A stretch of DNA of 64,000 nt, taken from contig NZ_JAOAOQ010000018.1 of the NCBI RefSeq assembly GCF_030398385.1, positions 62,001-126,000 of the forward strand, in the 5' to 3' direction. The stretch is from Aquibium sp. ELW1220. Lineage in GTDB: Bacteria > Pseudomonadota > Alphaproteobacteria > Rhizobiales > Rhizobiaceae. Numbering within the stretch: the stretch's first letter is position 1; the number at the start of each line of letters is the position of its first letter. The notes beneath the pieces were generated by a model that saw only the letters and a program-made list of their open reading frames with translations, had not been told where the DNA came from and searched no databases. Below are positions 8,387-17,722 of the stretch, piece by piece. Both the position numbers and the translations under genes were made by a program.

Positions 8387-9385
8387 ATGGACCTCTCGCG
8401 CTGCATCGACATGCACGCCCATTTCTACGGCGGAGGCCTTGCCGAGATGCTGGCCGGCCGCACCACGCGCCCGTGCCTGCGCGAGACGATCGACGGCCCG
8501 GTGATGCTTGCCATGAACGGCGAGTTTCCGTTCACCCGGTCGCATCACGATTCAGCGCTTGGGCTCGCCGAGATGGTGGGGCAGGGGGTGACGCAGCGCA
8601 TGCTGACCTTTCCCGGTGCGCTGTGTGCCGACGTGCTGCCGCTTGCCGAATCGCTTCCCGCCATTCGCGGGTTCAACGACCACATGGCTGCGCTGCGGGC
8701 GCAGACGGGCGGCCGCCTCACAGCGCTCGCCGGCCTGCCGCTGGCCGACATGGATGAGGCCGCGCGCGAACTCGTCCGGGTGCGCCGCGAGTTGCGCCTG
8801 CCGGGCGCGATCCTTCCGTCGAACTACTTCAACACCATCGCGGAGGCGCGTGCGCTCGAGCCGGTGCTGAAGGGGGCGAACGAGACCGGGGCGCTGCTGA
8901 TGCTGCATCCGGGGCTGATGGTGGGCGAGGCGCCGCCGGTGCTCGCGGCCGACCATCCGCAGTACCGCACCTCGGCGGTGGCACTGCAGGCGCAGGCCTC
9001 GCAGGTCGTGCTGACATTGATCCTGTCGGACCTCCTCGACACCTTCCCCGAGATCGCCTTCCAGGCGATCAATCTCGGCGGTACGCTCCCCTTCATAGTC
9101 GAACGAATGGAAAGCATCGGCCGGCATCGCAACGGCGACCGCCCGTTCCCGACCGCAAGGCTGAAGCGGATCTGGTACGACGCGGCCTCGCTCGGGCCGC
9201 GCGCGCTGGAGGTGGCGGTCAAGCTCTACGGCGCCGACCGCATCATGGCCGGATCGGACTACCCGATCTTCCACGACAGCCCGCTGGATGCGATCCGGGC
9301 GGCGGCGATCTCCGATGGCGCAAAGGAACAGATTGCCTGGCGCACAGCGCAGGCGCTGCTCGAGCGCCAGGACGCCTTCGTCTGA
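8387..9385 (+). CDS. Amidohydrolase-2 family protein (ACMSD-like)
   Basis: 332 residues of the PF04909 TIM-barrel family. The metal-binding HxH is near the N-terminus (IDMHAHFYGG, H10/H12). A His follows LLMLHPGLM, and the catalytic Asp is in RIMAGSDYPIF. Family members decarboxylate or hydrolyse products of aromatic-ring cleavage, such as aminocarboxymuconate semialdehyde and hydroxy-isophthalate. It sits opposite the Rieske gene and shares a short divergent promoter region with it. The pairing suggests a downstream step acting on the oxygenase product; this is inference. Confidence 0.88.
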   Translation: MDLSRCIDMHAHFYGGGLAEMLAGRTTRPCLRETIDGPVMLAMNGEFPFTRSHHDSALGLAEMVGQGVTQRMLTFPGALCADVLPLAESLPAIRGFNDHMAALRAQTGGRLTALAGLPLADMDEAARELVRVRRELRLPGAILPSNYFNTIAEARALEPVLKGANETGALLMLHPGLMVGEAPPVLAADHPQYRTSAVALQAQASQVVLTLILSDLLDTFPEIAFQAINLGGTLPFIVERMESIGRHRNGDRPFPTARLKRIWYDAASLGPRALEVAVKLYGADRIMAGSDYPIFHDSPLDAIRAAAISDGAKEQIAWRTAQALLERQDAFV

Positions 9386-9551
9386 GGCGTTGGTCGACAG
9401 CAGCGCTTCGCAGGACCGCGCAAGGGCGGCGGTCCGGGGAGGGGAGGGGCGACAGCGCCGCCCGGACGCGCGTTCATGGCCGCCATGGGCAGAGGGCGGC
9501 GTAGTCAAGGGACGAGAGAAACGGACACAATCGGGCGGCGCGCCGCCCCGG

Positions 9552-10217
9552 TCAGCTGGTGAGTTGTGCCAGCCGCTTGACGGCGAGCTGGTTTCCGGCG
9601 GCCGCAGCTTCCTGCAGCAGCGTCTTCGCACGCTGCGGTTCCTTGTCGATGATCAGGTTTGCGAGCGCGAACTGCGCGTAGGATATGTCCTGGGCTGCCG
9701 CCTTTTCGAGATAGGCTCGGGCCTTGACCAGATCCTGCGGGACATCCGTTCCCGTGGCATACATCTCGCCGACGCGATACTGGGCCCAGCCGATGTTCTG
9801 ATCGGCCGCCTTGGCGAGCAGGGCTGCACCGCGCGCGGTATCCTTCGGCACGCCATTGCCGTCCATGTAGAGCACGCCCAGCTGGTACTGCGCCCAGCCA
9901 TTGTTCTCTTCCGCAGCCTTGGCGAAGGCCTCCGCGGCGGCCGGAACGTTCTGGGCGACGCCTTTTCCATCCAGCAGCATGGTGCCGTACTTGTACTGGC
10001 CCCAGTGGCTGCCCATGTCGGCGGCGCGCTTGTAGTAGCGGGCCGCCAGCGCCTCGTTCTTCGCTCCGCCCTGCTTCATCAGCGTGTCGCCGGCCTGGAA
10101 CGCCTGCCGCGCAGCGAGGCTGCTGTCGTCGTCCATCTTGGTGGCCGCGTCGATGGTGCAGGCCGTGAGCACACTCAGCAGCAGCACGTCGATGATGCGA
10201 ATCCGTCTGCGCTTCAT
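9552..10217 (-). CDS. Sel1-repeat lipoprotein
   Basis: 221 residues. A lipobox (LLLSVLTAC, Cys at about residue 20) predicts a lipid-anchored envelope protein. The rest is four to five Sel1-like repeats of about 36 residues with the pattern A-x2-G-x-Y-x-L-G-x2-Y-x2-G-x-G-V, for example QYQLGVLYMDGNGVPKD. These alpha-solenoids usually scaffold protein complexes, including exopolysaccharide regulators such as ExoR. It lies 74 bp downstream of the glycosyltransferase gene on the same strand and is probably the last gene of that operon. A partner role for the synthase or autotransporter is inferred from position. Confidence 0.85.
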   Translation of the reverse strand: MKRRRIRIIDVLLLSVLTACTIDAATKMDDDSSLAARQAFQAGDTLMKQGGAKNEALAARYYKRAADMGSHWGQYKYGTMLLDGKGVAQNVPAAAEAFAKAAEENNGWAQYQLGVLYMDGNGVPKDTARGAALLAKAADQNIGWAQYRVGEMYATGTDVPQDLVKARAYLEKAAAQDISYAQFALANLIIDKEPQRAKTLLQEAAAAGNQLAVKRLAQLTS

Positions 10218-10291
10218 GCGATAGAAGTCCTGTTCATTGGTCCCAGACCGGGATGAAGCGAGTATAACATCCGGTTGCTCCGCCGACTAGG

Positions 10292-12760
10292 TCAGTGTGC
10301 CGACGGCTTGACCATTTGCACGTTCCTGGGCGCTGCCGCCTTGTCGACGATCACGCCCCCGTCGAATGCCGGATAGACGAGCGGCACGATCATCTGCGGC
10401 GCGGCGATCGTGACGCGCACGGGAGTGGACGGCTGATCCGTGGCGATGCGAGAGCCGGACGGGTTCGGGGTCGCGAGAATCAGCGCGACGGTGAGGCCCG
10501 GCACGGCGACATAGCGGTTGCCGAACGGTGCGAAGACAGGTGCGACAAGGTTTCCGAACCGGCCGAGCGCCCCGGTGACGGCGAGCGCCAGGCGCCGCAG
10601 CGACGGGAACATGTCGCCAAGGCTGTCCAGAATGCCGACGAAGCGGATGAGGCCGTAGCTGTAGAGCAGGATGTTGACGATCGGGATCACGGCCCCGGAA
10701 TATTCGCCGTACATGACCGCCTTGGTCGCATAGGCGAGCATCAGCATGAGGACGCCGAGGTTGAACAGCAGCGCGTAAGGCGGAACGTAGGTCCGCTTCG
10801 AGACCTTGGGCGTGCGGACGAAGCTTCCCTTGCGCCCGGTGACCATCTGCAGGATGGACGCCAGGATACCGGCGAAATTGACGGGGAGCAGCATGAGGTT
10901 GAGGGCGCAGACGCCGAACAGGTCGCCTGCCTTGTAGCCCAGGCGGCGCAGGTCGAGCATGTAGAGCGCGAAATAGGGCAGCATGATCACCGGCGTCCAC
11001 AGGATGCCGCGCGCTTCCGCGCCCGCCCAGATCATCAGCATGAACACCGCGACGTTGCCGACCACGGGCGACAGCAGGTAGTGCGTCCGCAGCACGAGTT
11101 CCGGGAAGCGGTTCAGTCGGTCCGGCGAGCGCAGGTATTGCCGCACCAGATCCGGCAGGATGATCAGGCCGCCATTGGCCCAGCGCTTGCGCTGGATGGC
11201 GAGTGCACCGAAGTCGGCCGGGGTGGCGCTGTAGGCCAGTGGCACGAAGTGATTCTGCACGCGCCATCCCTGCTGCAGCAGGTCGATGGTCGAGCCGGTG
11301 TCCTCGATGACGGTCTTGTCCTGGATGAAGATCCTGACCGTCTTGCCGTCGTCGACGCGCGTCTTGGCAATGGCCTCCAGTGCGGAGAAGCGGATCAGGG
11401 CATTGGCCCCGACCCAGAAGGCGGCATCGAACCAGCTGGAGCCCTGGTGGACGAGGTACTGGATGTCGGTGGTTGCGCCTGCAATGCGCTCGACGGGCGC
11501 GTCGCCGTTCGGGAAGGTGAGGTAGGGGGTCTGGGCGACGCCAGCGCGCGGATCGGCTTCCAGTATGTCGACGAGCGTGGCGACATACTGATTCAGGATC
11601 ACGCTGTCGGCGTCGAGCGTCAGCACGTAATCGGGCCGTGGCACGTCGACGTCGATCTCGGACCCGATTGCCGGCTCGAGGCTGGTCATACCGTTGCGGT
11701 GGACCCGGACGTACCGGCCGCCCATCAGGCCGATATAGGCGTTGAGGTTCATCGCCTTGTTGGGGGCGTGCGACAGGTTGGCGAAGCTCTTGCGCTGAAA
11801 ATGCGTAACGTCGTCGCAGACAAGCAGGGCCAGGCGGGCATGCTCTGCATCCGCATCGGCGAGCGTCAGATCCGCTGCGGCCAACCTCTCGGCGCGGCCG
11901 CGATAGCGTGCGGCGACGTCACGGACGATCCGCTCGACCACGAAGCCGTCGACATGCAGGAAGTCGTCGGATGTCTCGGCCTCCAGGCGAACGGCGAGCC
12001 CGTTCAGCCAGTTCACGGTATCCCGGTATCCGTCGGCGAGGCGTCGCGCTTCGCCCGCCGGATCGAAGGTACCGGCCGTCTTGCGGGCAAGCCATGCGGC
12101 GTGCTCGGCGCGGCGGCGATCGCCCTGCTCGCGCAGCCAGCCGGACACCTCGGCAATCGCCGACAGCGTGGATTTCAGTCCGGTCTTGTCCGCCGGGGAA
12201 TCGTCGACCAGTACGACGACCCGCCGATTGGCGTATTCGGCGAGCGCCGCCGACAGCACCGTCGCGATCAGCACCCGTCGCTCCTCGCGATAGGTCGGGA
12301 TCAGGATCGAGACGGAGGGCGCTTCCGCTTCGGCCCGCCAGGGGATCTCCGCGGCGGACAGATGCTGAAGCTCTTCACGGCGCCGGGACGCGCCGAAGCG
12401 GTTGAACTGGTAGGCGAGGCTGCAATAGAGCAGCATGACCAGCATCGCATAGTAGAAGATGATGTCGGACCCGGTCATGCGCAGGGTGCCGAAATGGTAG
12501 GCGGCGAAACCCGCGAACATGGCGATCGAACTGGCGATGGCGAGCTTGATGCCGGTCGATCCGATCGTGCGGCGCTGCTCGGCGATCCAGGATGCGACTG
12601 CATCGCGAAGCGCAATCCAGGCCGCCCTGAGGCGGCCCAGTATCCTGGAAGGCCACTTGATCCTCCCCACGCCAAGGGTTTCCGTCCCATTGGACACGGG
12701 TGCAGTCGCTTGTGCCGTCGTTCCAGCGTCCATGACGTTACCCCGAATGTCTACCGTCAT
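10292..12760 (-). CDS. Processive family-2 glycosyltransferase (cellulose-synthase-like)
   Basis: 822-residue inner-membrane synthase. Two N-terminal helices (about 72-115) precede a cytoplasmic GT-A domain with SILIPTYREE, VVVLVDDSPAD, the DxD motif LTLDADS (about 386), EDTGS (about 483) and the processivity motif QRKRWANGG (about 523). Five or more C-terminal helices follow (about 555-740), then a hydrophilic tail. About 120 mostly helical residues are inserted between the first Asp motif and NKAMNLNAYIG; plain cellulose synthases lack this. No PilZ domain is visible. An alternative ATG lies at 12733. It starts 26 bp after the autotransporter stop, implying one transcript. The polymer is unknown. 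Confidence 0.88.
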   Translation of the reverse strand: MTVDIRGNVMDAGTTAQATAPVSNGTETLGVGRIKWPSRILGRLRAAWIALRDAVASWIAEQRRTIGSTGIKLAIASSIAMFAGFAAYHFGTLRMTGSDIIFYYAMLVMLLYCSLAYQFNRFGASRRREELQHLSAAEIPWRAEAEAPSVSILIPTYREERRVLIATVLSAALAEYANRRVVVLVDDSPADKTGLKSTLSAIAEVSGWLREQGDRRRAEHAAWLARKTAGTFDPAGEARRLADGYRDTVNWLNGLAVRLEAETSDDFLHVDGFVVERIVRDVAARYRGRAERLAAADLTLADADAEHARLALLVCDDVTHFQRKSFANLSHAPNKAMNLNAYIGLMGGRYVRVHRNGMTSLEPAIGSEIDVDVPRPDYVLTLDADSVILNQYVATLVDILEADPRAGVAQTPYLTFPNGDAPVERIAGATTDIQYLVHQGSSWFDAAFWVGANALIRFSALEAIAKTRVDDGKTVRIFIQDKTVIEDTGSTIDLLQQGWRVQNHFVPLAYSATPADFGALAIQRKRWANGGLIILPDLVRQYLRSPDRLNRFPELVLRTHYLLSPVVGNVAVFMLMIWAGAEARGILWTPVIMLPYFALYMLDLRRLGYKAGDLFGVCALNLMLLPVNFAGILASILQMVTGRKGSFVRTPKVSKRTYVPPYALLFNLGVLMLMLAYATKAVMYGEYSGAVIPIVNILLYSYGLIRFVGILDSLGDMFPSLRRLALAVTGALGRFGNLVAPVFAPFGNRYVAVPGLTVALILATPNPSGSRIATDQPSTPVRVTIAAPQMIVPLVYPAFDGGVIVDKAAAPRNVQMVKPSAH

Positions 12761-12785
12761 GATGATCGCCGTTCCGGTTCCCCGA

Positions 12786-15700
12786 TCAGAAGTTGACGCT
12801 GAACTTCGCGCCGCCTGCGTTGATCGTGGTGTCCTGGCCGAAGGCGCCCTCGTAGAAGATCTGCAGGGTGCCCATGTCGCCCTTCAGGATGTCGACGCCG
12901 GCCGAGACGGTCCACAGGACGTCTTCGGAGGACGTGCCGATGGTGAAGGCCGTGGCGGCGTTGCCGTCGGCGTTGAAGACGCCGGTCAGCGCGTAGTCGT
13001 TGCCGGTGTAGAGGCCGACGCCGCCGCGCAGGTAGGGGCGCAGCAGGATATCCCCGCCGAGTTCGACCTGACCGCCGATCTCGACCGCCGGCATCAGCGC
13101 CAGGACGGTGTTGTCGACGCCGTCGGTGCTGACCGAGGCGATGCCGCCGCTTTCGGTGAAGGCGCCGGTCTTCACGTAGGTCACCGAGGCGTCGACCATC
13201 GGGCGCAGGTAGAAGCCGCCGGTCTGCATGGTGTAGGCGGCGCGCAGGCGGCCGCTGACGGTGGTCACGTCGGTCTCGCCCGACAGGAGGTCGGTGAAGT
13301 TGCCGAAGGCGATGGGCCGCAGCGTGTCGTAGCTGCCGTGCGATGCCGACAGCGACGCTGCCAGCAGCAGCGGCCCGGGCGCGTACTTGACGACCGCACC
13401 GGCCGAGAAGCTGTCGCCCTCGCTCGATGCGCCGCCGTCACCGTCGCGGTCGGACGAGCGGTAGCCGATGGAGCCGCCGATCCGCCAGGGCGTGCCGTCG
13501 ATGGCCATCTGCACGCCGCCCATGATCTCGGTGGAGCGGGTGTTGAAGCCGGTCAGGTCGCCATTGGTGGCCTCGAGGTCGTACTCGCTGTAGACGGCGC
13601 GTCCCCAGGCGCATTCGCCCTCGGCGGCGAAGGCGTTCTCGCCGCCGGCCATGCGGCAGCTCAGCATCGCGTCCGAGAAGGTGTCGATGTCCTGCACGGC
13701 GGCGATCTGGTCGGCGACGTAGATGTTGGGCGAGAGCTGGTTGAGCGCGTTCTCGCCTTCCTCGACCGAGCCGAGGTTGAGCAGCGCGACCGCGAGCGGC
13801 TCGAGCCCGCCGGGGCCCTCGATGCTGGCCTGGATGGCGTTGCCGATCGAGCTTGCATTGTCGCCCATGCCGGCCGGCGAGAAGTCGAAGCCGTCGATCG
13901 ACAGCTGGACGTCGTTGCCGCTGTTCACCGTGTTGACGCTGGCGAGCACGAAGGGGTTGGTGATCGTCAGCGACTGCTGGGTGACGCCGTTCACCGTGGT
14001 GATGATGGTGTAGGTCTCGGGCGTGTCGTTGTCGGCGCTGACGAAGTTCAGCTGCAGGTCGCCGTCCACCGAGGCGGTGTCGGAGACGGTGATGCGGTCG
14101 GCGGTGTCGTTGTCCATGTCGACGTCGAACAGCAGCGTGCCGGTCGCATCGTTGACCAGGATGCCGGTCAGCGCCGACGTGAAGACGTTGTCGTCGCCGC
14201 CCGGCGACAGCGTGCCCCAGTTGGTGAGGGTGCCCGACGCGATGTTGACTGTGCCGCCCATGTCGAACAGGCCGCCTTCATAGTTGTTGAAGACGTTGTT
14301 CCAGGGGCCGAGGAGCACGTTGCCGCTGATCGTGCCGAAGTTGTCGACGGTTGTGTCGTTCTGGGCCGAAACGACCGCATACTGGTTGATGCCGCCGGTG
14401 TTGGAGATCGAACCGTAGTTGGTCAGCTGGAGGTCGAGACCGTCGACGAAGCGGACGGCGGCATTGCCAGTCGTGCCGGTCACGCTTGCGTCCTCGCCGA
14501 CCGTAACCGTCATCGCGCCATAGCTCGTCACGCGAATGCCGTCGAGCGCGCCCGAAATCGTGCCGCCGTCCACCGAGACGTCGATCGTGCCATTGGCGAT
14601 CGACGTCGCGGCGATGCCATAGCCGGTGGTGGAGGTGATGTCGCCATCGTGGTCGATGTCGATCAGGGTGTCGCCATTGGTCAGGGCGTAGATGCCGTGG
14701 TTGACCGAGGTGATGTCGCCGGTCGTGTTGATGTCGGCATTGCCGGCAAGCGCGTTGACGTAGACGCCGTAGCCGCTGGCGTTGATGTCGCCGACCTGTG
14801 TCACGGTGACGAGTTCGGTGCTCAGCGTCGTCGCTCGGATACCGTCGCTGCCCGACCAGATGTCGCCGGTGTTGTTGATGGTGACGGAGCCGGCATCCGA
14901 ATGGCCGAAGATGCCGTAACCGTCCGCGTCGATGTAGCCGACATTGACGATGCCGACGCCATTGTATCCGTTGGTCAGCGCATAGATGCCGTCGCCGCCA
15001 GCCTGGATGTTGCCCGTGTTGTTGACCGAGATGATGGCGCTCGTCGACGTCGCGCGAATGCCGCTACCGTCCGCATAGATATCGCCGGACTGCGTGACGC
15101 TGACGGTGCCATCGCCGAGGTTCAGCGCATAGATGCCGTGATCGCCCGACCAGATGGTGCCGGTGGACATGATCGTGACGGCGCCCGTGGCGGAATAGCC
15201 GTAGATGCCGTAGCCGTCGTCGGTCGAGATGTCGCCGAAGCTGGTGACCGACACAGTGCTGGCGCCCGTCGAGCGGGCAAAGATGCCGTCGCTGTCGGCG
15301 GTCATGTCGCCGGTGCTGGTCACCGTCACGACGCCGGTCGCGGAGTAGGCGAAGATGCCGTCGCCGTTGGTCCCGGCAGAGAGATCGCCGATGCTGGTGA
15401 CAGTGACCGTGGACGAACCCTCGTTCTGGGCGAAGATCGCGTCGGAATCGGACGTCACGTTGCCTGTGGTGACGACGGTGACGGTGCCGGTCGCCGACTG
15501 GGCGTAGATGCCGCGGTTGCCGGCATCGATGTCGCCGGTGCTGTTCACCGTCACGACGTTGTTGCCGAGGTTGACCGCGTAGATGCCATAGCCACCGGCC
15601 ATGAGGTCGCCGATCGAGTCGACGTCGACGACGCCCTGCGAGGAATTGGCGAAGATCGCGTCGCCGCCGGCATCGATGTCGCCGATCGTGTCCACCGTTA

Positions 15701-17453
15701 CGGTCGACGAGGCCTTGCTCTGAGCGAAGATGCCGTTTGTGTTGGCGTCGATGTCGCCGCGCATGGTCACGGTCACGACGCCCTGTGCCGACAGCGCAGT
15801 GATGCCGTCGCCGCCGGACTGGATGTCGCCCGTCACTCCGACGATGACCGAAGCGTTGTTCTTGTTCTCGGCATAGATGGTCGTTCCGCCGGACTGGAAC
15901 AGGTCGCCGGACGCGGTGACCGTCACCGCGCCGTTCGGCGTGTAGGCGTAGATGGCATGGCCGGAATCGGCGCTGATGTTACCGGTCTGGTTCACCGTCA
16001 CGCTTTCCGAGCCGGTGTTGGCGGCCCAGATGCCGTGATCCCAGGCAGTGATATCGCCGTTGCTCGTGACGAGCACGGCGCCCGCGGTCGCTTCGGCCTG
16101 GATGCCGATCCAGCTGCCGGCGATGGTGCCGTCGAATTCGACGGTGACGTCGTCGTCGCTGGCGGAGCCCTTGGTCTGCGCGAGAATGCCGTAGCCGGCA
16201 ACGTCGATGACGCTGTTCTCGACGGTGACCATGACCGCGCCACCGGCGGCGTAGGCATAGACGCCGTTACCGTCGGCGGAGGTGAGGTTGCCCGTGTGCT
16301 CGACCGTCGCGCCGTCGAAGCTGTCGGTCATCGCAAAGATGGCGTCGCCGTAGGAGGAGATGTCGCCCGCCGTCTCGACGGTGACGAAGCCATTGGCGGC
16401 ATAGGCATAGACGCCCTTGCCGATCTGGGAGGTCACGTCGCCGGTCCAGATGACCGTGGCGGACTCGTTGTTGCCGGTGGACTGGACGAAGATGCCGTCC
16501 TCATAGGCCGAGATGGCGCCGGCGCCCGTCAGGTTGGCGCCGCCGTCCGGCGCCTCGACCATGATGCCGTAGCCATTGGTGGACGTCACGTCGCCGTAGT
16601 GCGTGGCGGTTGCGTCGGAAGACGACGAGAGGAGGTGGATGCCGGTGCCGGCCGAGGTGAAGTCGCCCGAGCTGTTCACCGTCACGGTCCCGTGCGCTGC
16701 GCTCGCGAAGATGCCGCGACCGCCTGCATCGATGTCGCCGGACTGGCTGACGTAGACATTGTCGAACGACGTCGCGACGGCGCTGATGCCGTCGCCGCCG
16801 GATTCGATGTCGCCGTAGTTGTAGACGTTGACCGCAGTGCTCGAAGACAGGGCATCGATGCCGGGTCCCGACGAGGCCACGATGCTGCCCTCGTGGTAGA
16901 TATGGAGATCCGAGCCCGCGTCGTCGTTGCGCGCGCTGATGCCGCCGAGGGTGCTCTCGATGTCGCCGTCGACGATGATAGAGGTGCCGCCGAGCGAGAT
17001 CGTGCGAACGCCGTAGCCGCCATCCGACACGATGTCGCCGTCATGGGAAATCGTGATCGAGCCGCCCGTGGTGTCGGCATAGATGCCGTCGGCATCGACG
17101 GCGATGGTGTCGAACTTGCCGGTGTCGCTGATGATGGTGATGGGGCCGGTGGACTGGAAGTCGATCGCATTGACGCCGGCATTGTCCGGCCAGACCTTGC
17201 CGGTGACGTTGTTGATCAGAAGCGTCTCGATCGGGCTGGTCGCCACGACACCGTCACCGAGGAGCCCGGTGCAGGTCTGGATGGTTCCATTGATCGAGCA
17301 GGCGGCATAGGCATCCCCGGGTGCGCCGAGTGCCAGGAAGACAAGGCCGAGAGCTGCACCGCCGAGCAACGAATTGCGCCTTGTTGCCGTCCTCCCGCGG
17401 GAGAGGCCGGAGGTGAGGAGGGGGCCGCCGTCTTGCTTAACTCGGTCAATCAT
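12786..17453 (-). CDS. Large autotransporter with tandem-repeat passenger
   Basis: 1,555 residues from the ATG at 17453; an upstream ATG at 17603 would add 50 residues without signal character. A long signal peptide (charged N-region, then GGAALGLVFLALGAPGDAYA) leads into the passenger. The passenger has about 35 tandem repeats of 24-26 residues with the consensus GDI-x5-DGI-x-A-x6-VTV-x2-T, predicted to stack as a beta-helix. A non-repeat stem follows, then a C-terminal autotransporter beta-barrel (about the last 265 residues, from ECAWGRAVYSEYDLEAT), ending in Phe as outer-membrane barrels do. It should be a secreted or surface-displayed adhesin-like protein. It is first in an apparent operon with the glycosyltransferase and Sel1 lipoprotein. 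Confidence 0.92.
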   Translation of the reverse strand: MIDRVKQDGGPLLTSGLSRGRTATRRNSLLGGAALGLVFLALGAPGDAYAACSINGTIQTCTGLLGDGVVATSPIETLLINNVTGKVWPDNAGVNAIDFQSTGPITIISDTGKFDTIAVDADGIYADTTGGSITISHDGDIVSDGGYGVRTISLGGTSIIVDGDIESTLGGISARNDDAGSDLHIYHEGSIVASSGPGIDALSSSTAVNVYNYGDIESGGDGISAVATSFDNVYVSQSGDIDAGGRGIFASAAHGTVTVNSSGDFTSAGTGIHLLSSSSDATATHYGDVTSTNGYGIMVEAPDGGANLTGAGAISAYEDGIFVQSTGNNESATVIWTGDVTSQIGKGVYAYAANGFVTVETAGDISSYGDAIFAMTDSFDGATVEHTGNLTSADGNGVYAYAAGGAVMVTVENSVIDVAGYGILAQTKGSASDDDVTVEFDGTIAGSWIGIQAEATAGAVLVTSNGDITAWDHGIWAANTGSESVTVNQTGNISADSGHAIYAYTPNGAVTVTASGDLFQSGGTTIYAENKNNASVIVGVTGDIQSGGDGITALSAQGVVTVTMRGDIDANTNGIFAQSKASSTVTVDTIGDIDAGGDAIFANSSQGVVDVDSIGDLMAGGYGIYAVNLGNNVVTVNSTGDIDAGNRGIYAQSATGTVTVVTTGNVTSDSDAIFAQNEGSSTVTVTSIGDLSAGTNGDGIFAYSATGVVTVTSTGDMTADSDGIFARSTGASTVSVTSFGDISTDDGYGIYGYSATGAVTIMSTGTIWSGDHGIYALNLGDGTVSVTQSGDIYADGSGIRATSTSAIISVNNTGNIQAGGDGIYALTNGYNGVGIVNVGYIDADGYGIFGHSDAGSVTINNTGDIWSGSDGIRATTLSTELVTVTQVGDINASGYGVYVNALAGNADINTTGDITSVNHGIYALTNGDTLIDIDHDGDITSTTGYGIAATSIANGTIDVSVDGGTISGALDGIRVTSYGAMTVTVGEDASVTGTTGNAAVRFVDGLDLQLTNYGSISNTGGINQYAVVSAQNDTTVDNFGTISGNVLLGPWNNVFNNYEGGLFDMGGTVNIASGTLTNWGTLSPGGDDNVFTSALTGILVNDATGTLLFDVDMDNDTADRITVSDTASVDGDLQLNFVSADNDTPETYTIITTVNGVTQQSLTITNPFVLASVNTVNSGNDVQLSIDGFDFSPAGMGDNASSIGNAIQASIEGPGGLEPLAVALLNLGSVEEGENALNQLSPNIYVADQIAAVQDIDTFSDAMLSCRMAGGENAFAAEGECAWGRAVYSEYDLEATNGDLTGFNTRSTEIMGGVQMAIDGTPWRIGGSIGYRSSDRDGDGGASSEGDSFSAGAVVKYAPGPLLLAASLSASHGSYDTLRPIAFGNFTDLLSGETDVTTVSGRLRAAYTMQTGGFYLRPMVDASVTYVKTGAFTESGGIASVSTDGVDNTVLALMPAVEIGGQVELGGDILLRPYLRGGVGLYTGNDYALTGVFNADGNAATAFTIGTSSEDVLWTVSAGVDILKGDMGTLQIFYEGAFGQDTTINAGGAKFSVNF
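14530..17110 (-). repeat. Tandem coding repeats of the autotransporter passenger (about 35 units)
   Basis: In-frame repeats of about 72-75 bp encode GDI...GI.A......VTV units. In the central part the units alternate between a 24-residue form, such as the unit GDIDAGNRGIYA + QSATGTVTVVTT, and a 25-residue form, such as GNVTSDSDAIFA + QNEGSSTVTVTSI. This gives a higher-order period of about 49 residues (147 bp). Repeats toward the ends are more divergent. Confidence 0.85.
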
Positions 17454-17722
17454 ATCGATTTTCTGCCTCGTCACGGTATGGAATGAGCGTGCAGAATCAT
17501 GCGCGCCCGGAGCTCTCTTTTGATAGGTACCGGACGCCCGTTTGAACGGACAGCGCACATTGCCGTTCCTGCCCGAAATTTCCCGGTTGTGGCCACCTTG
17601 CAACAGTTCCCGACGGCAGCAGCGGGGGGCGCCGCGGAATCGGCTTCCCGGACGTCTTGCAAGCCGCGGCCGGTTGTTCGATAAGCCGTCGCCCGCGGCG
17701 CGCGGGTGCCGGAACAGCCTTC

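Noticed and set aside
10295-12796. An 833-codon plus-strand frame across the glycosyltransferase
   Set aside because: Antisense shadow caused by high GC third positions; no recognisable domain. The minus strand holds all GT2 motifs.
14530-17110. Regularly spaced repeats considered as a CRISPR array
   Set aside because: The repeats are in-frame coding units with degenerate sequence and no constant repeat/unique spacer structure; no cas genes are present.
12519-17486. A 1,655-codon open frame on the plus strand across the autotransporter
   Set aside because: It is the antisense of the repeat-encoding gene. Its residues are a monotonous Val/Asp/Gly/Arg mix without motifs, while the minus-strand reading has a signal peptide, repeats and a barrel.
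17536-17550. CCGTT-TG-AACGG inverted repeat upstream of the autotransporter
   Set aside because: Arms are only 5 bp, so chance occurrence is likely; not reported as an operator.
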